Assembly: GCA_003140705.1 (NCBI GenBank)
Contig: PLKU01000166.1
Coordinates: forward strand, 9,213-16,410
Origin: Acidobacteriaceae bacterium
Lineage (GTDB): Bacteria > Acidobacteriota > Terriglobia > Terriglobales > Acidobacteriaceae
Length of the DNA: 7,198 nucleotides
Reading direction: 5' to 3'
Below, in pieces: positions 1 to 4,078 of the stretch. The position numbers were made by a program, and so were the translations under genes. Position 1 is the first letter of the stretch, and each line of letters begins with the position of its first letter. The notes beneath the pieces were generated by a model, which ran no database searches, was not told the DNA's origin, and saw only the letters and a list, made by a program, of their open reading frames with translations.

Positions 1-680
1 ACGGCAAGGCCGAGCAGCCCAGTTCCTAGTAACAGCAGGGACGAGGGCTCGGGTGTGACCGTCAAGTGGCCCTGGAAGTCAATGCCTGATGAGGCGCCGT
101 TGGTCTGATCATCAATCACGGTAATCGTGTTGGTGCCATTTTTCAGCCAGAGATTTGTAACCGTAACCGGATCGATTTCGGTGCGGTTCGGCATGTTTGT
201 CTGGCAAATGCTGTTGGGGCCTTTGGCATAGTCCACGATCGCTGTACCGTTGATCCAAACCGCAAGTGTGTCATCGGCCAGCACATCGATCACGCCGTCG
301 TAAAGCCCTCCATTGGCGCTGAAAGTCGAGGTGTATTCGTAGAAACCGTCAGGCGCCGTATAGCTACCGCCGGGGTAGCTATTCTTTTCGAAGGATACCC
401 AACTGGAGCCATAGATGGAGTTCGTGATAGGGCCTGCCCATGGGCTGTCAGCGGGGAGGTTGTAGGTCTTCGAAGACCCCCCGTTAAAAAACGCGCCAGC
501 CGGCGTACTGTCGAACCAGCGGTATCCCTGGTAAACCAAAGCGGTGTTGGCGTTGTTAAAGTTACTCAGGCCTTTACCTGTATTACCGACGCTACCTAGC
601 TCAACGGTATCGGCAAAAGCCACCGACACCAGTCCCAATAACAACGCAGGTAAAATGGAAGATCTTAGAATTGCCTTCAT
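1..680 (-). CDS. PEP-CTERM sorting domain protein, secreted (3' end beyond window)
   Basis: 226 codons are visible from an ATG at 680, preceded by a strong AGGAGG at 685-690. Residues 1-23 form a signal peptide (K2, R6, hydrophobic core LPALLLGLVSVAFA) with an A-F-A cleavage site before D24. Residues 24 to about 205 are a beta-rich domain full of Gly, Asn, Thr and aromatics. A stretch reading LADDTLAVWINGTAIVDY, followed later by LKNGTNTITV, recalls jelly-roll carbohydrate-binding modules; that resemblance is from memory. The tail TPEPSSLLLLGTGLLGLA (PEP at residues 210-212, bases 45-53) is a textbook PEP-CTERM signal: motif then transmembrane stretch. Only the last few residues, expected to be the basic cluster, lie off the window. 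In this family exosortase recognises the tail during export. The gene is probably cargo of the system to its right. Its upstream region carries a leader shared with the neighbouring pseudogene and a sigma-54-like element. No damage is seen in the visible part. Confidence 0.9.
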   Translation of the reverse strand, partial: MKAILRSSILPALLLGLVSVAFADTVELGSVGNTGKGLSNFNNANTALVYQGYRWFDSTPAGAFFNGGSSKTYNLPADSPWAGPITNSIYGSSWVSFEKNSYPGGSYTAPDGFYEYTSTFSANGGLYDGVIDVLADDTLAVWINGTAIVDYAKGPNSICQTNMPNRTEIDPVTVTNLWLKNGTNTITVIDDQTNGASSGIDFQGHLTVTPEPSSLLLLGTGLLGLA

Positions 681-704
681 TGTTCCTCCTGGAGCTGTCC
701 CAAA

Positions 705-721
705 CGGACATTCGTCCTGCT
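705..721 (-). promoter_or_regulatory. Short conserved stem-loop before the PEP-CTERM start
   Basis: GGAC-N4-GTCC (706-717) lies about 14 bases upstream of the AGGAGG of the PEP-CTERM gene. The same 17-base block occurs at 1910-1926 before the pseudogene. The 13 stem and flank bases are identical in the two copies, while all four loop bases differ (ATTC versus GCGT on the plus strand). That pattern is what a constrained RNA stem would give, although four loop bases are a small sample. Confidence 0.4.
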
Positions 722-726
722 CTTGA

Positions 727-749
727 CCTCAGCTGGGGGCCTGCTGAGG
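727..749 (-). repeat. Perfect 7-bp inverted repeat in the PEP-CTERM gene leader
   Basis: CCTCAGC (727-733) and GCTGAGG (743-749) are perfect reverse complements around a 9-base loop. The stem is G+C-rich and lies in the presumed 5' untranslated region about 50 bases before the ATG. No T-run follows it, so it is not a typical intrinsic terminator. It is absent from the otherwise similar leader of the pseudogene. Confidence 0.5.
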
Positions 750-757
750 ACAGAACT

Positions 758-858
758 GTTGTTTCAATGGTTAACTCGACGTAGCTCGTACAAAATGCGA
801 ATGCCGGGAGCAGGCATACGCACCGAGTCCCACCGCACAACCTCCAGAAGCGCATTGG
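758..858 (-). repeat. Conserved leader, copy A (upstream of intact PEP-CTERM gene)
   Basis: This 101-bp segment aligns with 1964-2063 with 8 mismatches and one single-base gap by hand, about 91% identity. Two exact blocks of 25 and 27 bases stand out (at 774-798 and 821-847). Weaker similarity continues to about 937. Each copy lies about 75-80 bases before the start of a PEP-CTERM gene in the same orientation, which argues for a shared promoter/leader rather than a random repeat. Copy A contains an inverted repeat at 796-822 (TGCG-A-ATGCC, 7-base loop, GGCAT-A-CGCA, one internal mismatch) that is largely lost in copy B. It does not resemble a riboswitch class I can name. Confidence 0.8.
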
Positions 859-866
859 TTCTGCCA
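851..866 (-). promoter_or_regulatory. Sigma-54-like -24/-12 element for the PEP-CTERM gene
   Basis: On the minus strand the bases read TGGCAGAACCAATGCG, with the diagnostic GG-N10-GC spacing. This matches 9 of 13 defined positions of the TGGCACG-R-NNN-TTGC-W consensus. Transcription would start near 840, giving a leader of about 160 bases. PEP-CTERM genes are known in some bacteria to be controlled by the PrsK/PrsR two-component system acting through RpoN, which makes such a site plausible. The match is imperfect, and GG-N10-GC alone arises by chance about once per 256 positions. Confidence 0.4.
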
Positions 867-1059
867 AACCAGGGAAGGAGTCACGTGCAGAATTGGTGGT
901 TCAAGACCTCCATTCGACACGATCCAATTGCGTTTCAGCGAAGACGCAGAAAATCGAGTTCCAAATTTAGACGTTTTATTTTCAGTACTTTGCGAGTCAC
1001 TCGATCGATTGCACGCAAATCCTTGCACATCCATTGTCCATCGATTTTCTCTTCCGACC

Positions 1060-1242
1060 TCAGATAGCTCGAATCTGAATTCCGAGATCCTGCGCAACCG
1101 CCTCCGGGGTGAAGACCTTCGTTTCGGTCATCAATTGCCAGGAAGTCCCCACCGTCAGCACTTGCACCCACCAGAGGAGAAGGCATAATGCCCGCCAGGG
1201 TACGAAGGCAACCCTCCGGAGAGTCGATGGGGGAAAAAGCAT
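1060..1242 (-). CDS. Doubtful small ORF, possible single-pass membrane peptide
   Basis: This 60-codon ORF lies between the pseudogene and the intact PEP-CTERM gene. It encodes a basic N-terminus, a hydrophobic tryptophan-rich segment (about residues 15-35, including ALCLLLWWVQVLTVGTSW) and a polar, possibly helical tail (MTETKVFTPEAVAQDLGIQ). The order basic-hydrophobic-polar looks protein-like. Against it, no ribosome-binding site precedes the ATG and two other frames are also open here. I do not recognise a family. It could be a real membrane peptide, a fragment of a decayed gene, or chance. Confidence 0.22.
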   Translation of the reverse strand: MLFPPSTLRRVAFVPWRALCLLLWWVQVLTVGTSWQLMTETKVFTPEAVAQDLGIQIRAI

Positions 1243-1268
1243 TACAAATGCGGAATCAGCCGTGACGA

Positions 1269-1889
1269 CTATGTCTTCAGCAGGGCAACGCCAGCCAGAC
1301 CGCGAAGCCCAGCCCAGAGAAAAAGAAGGGATGAGGGTTCCGACACTGGGGCCGGAGTCGCATCGAACGGATTTGCCAAATTGGTTCCTGTATACGCATA
1401 GGGATCAAATTCCTGATCCGGTGGCTTGATAAAGGAAGCGCTTCAGGAACTCCACATGGAGAAGCAAATTGCGGTTGGGCCTGTTGGTTCAGAGAGGACG
1501 AAAGCGTCGCCGTCAAGTGGTAGCCTGGTGTATTACTGGCATACAACAGATTGTCGAAGATGAGACTGCGCTTACCCCGCCTGAGGCGAAAACATCACAT
1601 TTTTATCGGGCGAATACGAGCACGCTGACGGGTCATTGCTGCCGCTAAAAGGCACGATTGTTACGGCATAGGTCCCAGTACTGTCGGCTCTAGTTCCGCT
1701 GCCGCTCAGAATATCAAAGGCGCCAGATATTGAGGCATCCGGATCTGCGTCCAGCGTTCCGGATGCATAGACTGGATCGGTCCCGCCACCGTAGGTCCAG
1801 TTGAACACCTGATCTGCGTGCATCTGCGCGGGCGTGATCGCAAAGGCCGCAGCCAATGCGAGTAATGATAAGCAAGATTTCTTCTTCAA
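1269..1889 (-). pseudogene. Decayed PEP-CTERM sorting domain protein
   Basis: Reading begins at a TTG (1887-1889) only 2 bases after AGGAG, with KKKSCLSLLALAAAFAITPA as signal peptide and then DQVFNWTYGGG..., an N-terminus typical of a small PEP-CTERM beta-protein family (recalled from memory). The frame stops at TAA 1572-1574. The expected continuation (SLIFDNLLYASNTPG) is found one frame over at about 1520-1566. The original frame then resumes with LPLDGDAFVL and is cut by TGA at 1443-1445. It reopens through DPYAYTGTNLANPFDATP to a degenerate PEP-CTERM tail, SEPSSLLFLWAGLRGLAG, ending at TAG 1269-1271. So there are two compensating frame changes, one nonsense codon, PEP changed to SEP (1335-1343), a Trp in the Gly position of the membrane segment, no terminal Arg cluster, and a poorly spaced non-ATG start. 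The upstream leader is a copy of that before the intact gene. An ATG at 1937 is in frame but has no ribosome-binding site and would spoil the signal peptide. Confidence 0.82.
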
Positions 1890-1963
1890 TTCTCCTGCAG
1901 ACGCCCTCGCGGACGCGTGTCCTGCTTGTGGGCCCATGCAGAGGGATCGCTACATGCGTAATA

Positions 1964-2063
1964 GTTGTTTCAATGGTCCACTCGACGTAGCTCGTACAAA
2001 ATGCCAATGCGGGAGCAGGCATCCACACCGAGTCCCACCGCACAACCTCCAGGGGCACATTGG
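1964..2063 (-). repeat. Conserved leader, copy B (upstream of PEP-CTERM pseudogene)
   Basis: This is the partner of 758-858, about 91% identical, in the same orientation and at a similar distance (about 75 bases) from the pseudogene start. Patchy similarity extends rightwards to about 2141 (shared blocks GAGTC, TGCA, ATTGG, CGACACG, CCAAT). At 2056-2071, opposite the sigma-54-like element of copy A, the minus strand reads TTTCAATGCCAATGTG: GG has become TT and GC has become GT. The internal inverted repeat of copy A is disrupted by a one-base deletion and substitutions. Confidence 0.8.
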
Positions 2064-2212
2064 CATTGAAAGTCCGAGGAAAGAGTCTCATGCACGATTG
2101 GCGAAACTCTTCCACCAGTCGACACGCCCAATGACATTTCGATACAGTCGCAGCACATCAACGCCCCAACTAATGCACTTTATATGCAATAACTTGGTGG
2201 ATTATTGAATCC

Positions 2213-2236
2213 GAATGTGCAAACAATTGCACATTC
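2213..2236. repeat. Perfect 10-bp inverted repeat with 4-base loop
   Basis: GAATGTGCAA (2213-2222) and TTGCACATTC (2227-2236) are exact reverse complements around ACAA. The stem is 40% G+C and is followed on the plus strand by TTTA. It lies between the flippase stop and the leader of the pseudogene. It could be a weak terminator, a processing site or a dimeric operator. The lack of a clear T-run on either side makes a classic intrinsic terminator unlikely. Confidence 0.55.
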
Positions 2237-2237
2237 T

Positions 2238-2435
2238 TTACGAGAAATCCTCTTTCGAGGAACTTCTTTCCAGTTTGATGAACGAAAATCCTGCGGGACG
2301 ATTCAACGGTGCGCCCAAAGGCGGCCTTTGGGGAAGAGTACAGATTGTTATGTCATCGAAAGAGTAGTTGAGCTCAACGGCTGACAACTCGATGGTGGCT
2401 CCCTGTGTTCCTGAGAAAACCAGCCTATTCTGCAA
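2238..2435 (-). other. Short ORF after the flippase, possible remnant of a secreted-protein gene
   Basis: A 65-codon frame starts at a TTG overlapping the last codons of the flippase gene. Its beginning (LVFSGTQGATIELSAVELNY, then SFDDITI) has the alternating pattern of a final beta-sandwich strand as in many PEP-CTERM proteins. What follows (LPQRPPLGAPLNRPAG) has no sorting tail or membrane segment. No ribosome-binding site or signal peptide is present, and the hairpin at 2314-2332 lies inside it. It may be the end of a deleted third cargo gene, or chance. Confidence 0.2.
2314..2332 (-). terminator. Hairpin downstream of the flippase gene, candidate terminator
   Basis: CCCAAAGG (2314-2321) and CCTTTGGG (2325-2332) pair perfectly around a 3-base CGG loop, about 92 bases past the flippase stop. 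The position fits the end of the transcript. There is no T-run after it in the minus direction, so it may instead protect the mRNA 3' end or act with Rho. Confidence 0.35.
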
Positions 2436-3957
2436 ACTCGGGTCGGATCAGCAACGTGAGGAACACGTTCAATGGGCCGGCAACTTTCTTTGGCAGTATC
2501 CCGGTCATGATCTTGAAGCGGTCATGATCTTCCGGCTCCAGAACACGCATAAGGTAGAAGAGCCCGAAAAGAACGATCAGCGATGCGCTCCCGCCCAACA
2601 AAATGGCCCAAAATGGGGACAAATACACCGCTATTGCATGTGCGGTCAGTGATGCCAACACGCTGATCAAGGCAATCTTTGCCACTTGCATCCAGGGCAG
2701 TTTCACCTTGAAAAGATAGATTCCCACGGCCCACATGACCCCGACTGCAGTGAATTGTCCTGCTCCGCTGCCAATGCATGCGCCCACCGCGCCATATGCT
2801 GGAATGAAATACCAGGCTACAGCGATATCCACCATGCCCGCGAACACCGTGGCTGCAATGACATAACTCTGCTTCTCGGCGCTTTGCAACAGGCTCTGCA
2901 CCGGGGCGATGAATGCCTTGGGCAGGCAAAGCAGTGGTGCAAGGGTCACAACCAAGACCGCGCCCTTGTACCGATTGCCGTAGAGAAGAAGCAATGCCGG
3001 TGCAGCGAGTGCAACGGAGATGACGTGCAGTGGAATCGACGTCAGGGCAAGGTAGCGAAATGAGGAAGCCGTGATGGCAGCGAGTCTTGATTTGTCCCGC
3101 CCATACTGAGCAAAGATTGTCGCCGTCGCCGCCGACCCAAAGACAGCCGACCCAATCAGTAGCCGTTCAGCCATGCTGAATGCCACTGAATAAAACGCAA
3201 CCTGGCGGATATCCGAGCTAAGGTGTCTCAGTAAAATGAGCTCAGACCGGTCCCAAACGATCATCACCACAACCATGCTGGCAACGCTCTGCCAAGCAAA
3301 GCTCATCATTCGCTTGGACAGCCCCTCCGGTTGAACGTGGGTCGTGTCCCAGGCAAGTATGCGCTTCATGGTGGGGAAAAACCGCACAAGAAAATCGACG
3401 ACTCGCATAAGAAGCATCGATGCGCCGACCCCGACTACACCCCAGTTCAAAACCACTGTCGCAGCAATTCCCATGCAAAACGCTAGAATCGAAATAATCG
3501 AGCCTGGCATGTTCGTTGACAACTCTTCCGTAGCGACGTTCGCCTGCGCCGAGACAAAGTTGACCATCGACGGCCAGATGCTGAGCACTAAAAGAGCCGT
3601 AGCCACTCTGTATTCTTGTGAGGCATCTCTCAGCACCCAAACCAAAAGACCGGCAGTTGCCAAAGTTGCCAAACCTGCCTGAAGCAGCAATGTGCGGAAA
3701 TAGATATACCGTGCAGTTCCCCTGTCGCCCATCCCGATAAACTCGGCCATGTACTTCTGGGTTGTTGCCGGAATTCCCATTCCACCCAGACTGCTGACCA
3801 CAGTTGTGATCCAAGAGACATAAATAAAATAGCCCATCTTCGACGGGCCCAGGGTTCGGGCGATCGCAATCGAAGTAAAAAGAGTAACAAAGGAATTTAT
3901 TGCGCTTTCTAGGCCGTACCAGCCGGTATTCCGGGCTATAGTCTTCGTATTTGACAT
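2425..3957 (-). CDS. Polysaccharide flippase, MOP superfamily (Wzx-like)
   Basis: A 510-residue integral membrane protein. The N-terminus (RNTGWYGLESAINSFVTLF, then IAIARTLGPSKMGYF) is typical of oligosaccharide flippases of the polysaccharide biosynthesis protein family. I count 14 hydrophobic segments: about 20-38, 41-60, 86-109, 117-137, 151-170, 173-195, 215-236, 256-280, 298-322, 330-350, 361-383, 386-412, 420-442 and 446-470. A longer polar loop between segments 6 and 7 (about 196-214) separates the two halves. The cytoplasmic tail (LEPEDHDRFKIMTGILPKK) is also common in this family. The role is to move undecaprenyl-linked sugar units across the inner membrane for exopolysaccharide assembly. 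Length is normal and no defect is seen. The ATG at 3957 lacks a convincing ribosome-binding site, but the sequence conserved in the family begins only a few residues later. It follows the TPR gene by 121 bp and may have its own promoter. The exact sugar substrate cannot be read from the sequence. Confidence 0.93.
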   Translation of the reverse strand: MSNTKTIARNTGWYGLESAINSFVTLFTSIAIARTLGPSKMGYFIYVSWITTVVSSLGGMGIPATTQKYMAEFIGMGDRGTARYIYFRTLLLQAGLATLATAGLLVWVLRDASQEYRVATALLVLSIWPSMVNFVSAQANVATEELSTNMPGSIISILAFCMGIAATVVLNWGVVGVGASMLLMRVVDFLVRFFPTMKRILAWDTTHVQPEGLSKRMMSFAWQSVASMVVVMIVWDRSELILLRHLSSDIRQVAFYSVAFSMAERLLIGSAVFGSAATATIFAQYGRDKSRLAAITASSFRYLALTSIPLHVISVALAAPALLLLYGNRYKGAVLVVTLAPLLCLPKAFIAPVQSLLQSAEKQSYVIAATVFAGMVDIAVAWYFIPAYGAVGACIGSGAGQFTAVGVMWAVGIYLFKVKLPWMQVAKIALISVLASLTAHAIAVYLSPFWAILLGGSASLIVLFGLFYLMRVLEPEDHDRFKIMTGILPKKVAGPLNVFLTLLIRPEFAE

Positions 3958-3988
3958 ATCGATATTGGCTCAGGTCCAAGGGGGTTTC

Positions 3989-4008
3989 GTACCCATTTCA
4001 TTGGGTAC
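3989..4008 (-). promoter_or_regulatory. Inverted repeat next to a TTGACA box upstream of the flippase gene
   Basis: GTACCCA (3989-3995) and TGGGTAC (4002-4008) are perfect reverse complements around 6 bases. On the minus strand a consensus -35 box TTGACA (4010-4015) lies directly before it, so the repeat would fill the spacer of a sigma-70-type promoter. The possible -10 hexamer at 3986-3991 (TACGAA) matches only 3 of 6. The position, 32 bases before the ATG, suits an operator, or a leader hairpin if transcription starts at the sigma-54-like site upstream. Confidence 0.35.
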
Positions 4009-4029
4009 TTGTCAATCGTACACGTTCGA

Positions 4030-4045
4030 TGCAAGTATCGCTCCG
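4030..4045 (-). promoter_or_regulatory. Sigma-54-like -24/-12 element for the flippase gene
   Basis: The minus strand reads CGGAGCGATACTTGCA, with GG-N10-GC spacing and a good -12 half (TTGCA). It matches 10 of 13 defined consensus positions but misses the leading T and the CA after GG. Transcription would begin near 4018, about 60 bases before the flippase ATG. The TTGACA box at 4010-4015 is an alternative promoter reading. Confidence 0.33.
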
Positions 4046-4078
4046 AGCTACTGCATTGCAGCAAGTTAAAATTGTGAT

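Larger units (their letters stand above)
681..1268. other. 588-bp intergenic region upstream of the PEP-CTERM gene
   Basis: This gap holds, in minus-strand reading order, a doubtful small ORF (1060-1242), about 190 bases in which I see no clear gene (867-1059), a sigma-54-like element (851-866), the conserved leader (758-858), a perfect 7-bp stem-loop (727-749), a short conserved stem-loop (705-721) and the ribosome-binding site. The 867-1059 stretch is more A+T-rich than its neighbours and contains only small inverted repeats such as CGAGT-C-ACTCG at 993-1003. Its left part (about 867-937) keeps patchy similarity to bases about 2072-2141. Confidence 0.6.
1890..2424. other. 535-bp region between flippase and PEP-CTERM pseudogene
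   Basis: In minus-strand order this stretch holds a G+C-rich hairpin (2314-2332), a short ORF that may be a gene remnant (2238-2435), a 5-bp hairpin TCCTC-TTTC-GAGGA (2248-2261), a perfect 10-bp inverted repeat (2213-2236), an A+T-rich stretch (2170-2212), leader copy B (1964-2063) and a conserved short stem-loop (1910-1926). I see no convincing complete gene on either strand. Confidence 0.6.

Noticed and set aside
758..858. Cyclic-di-GMP (GEMM) riboswitch in the leader
   Set aside because: A short GTGGGAC stretch recalls part of that consensus, but the rest of the conserved core and its paired helices are not present.
601..867. Open frame through leader copy A, with a similar peptide (F-C-T-S-Y-V-E-x-T-I-E-T-T) in a frame through copy B (1714-2115)
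   Set aside because: The similarity comes from the duplicated DNA leader. The frames run into the antisense-shifted reading of the PEP-CTERM genes, have no signal of their own, and the one-base gap between copies breaks the upstream part of the frame.
1834..2208. 124-codon plus-strand frame over the leader and pseudogene start
   Set aside because: It is antisense to the signal peptide and leader, has no ribosome-binding site and no recognisable domain.
3242..3979. 245-codon minus-strand frame overlapping the flippase gene
   Set aside because: It is a shadow in another frame of the flippase, with a Cys/Gly/Arg-rich composition lacking the membrane segments and motifs of a real product.
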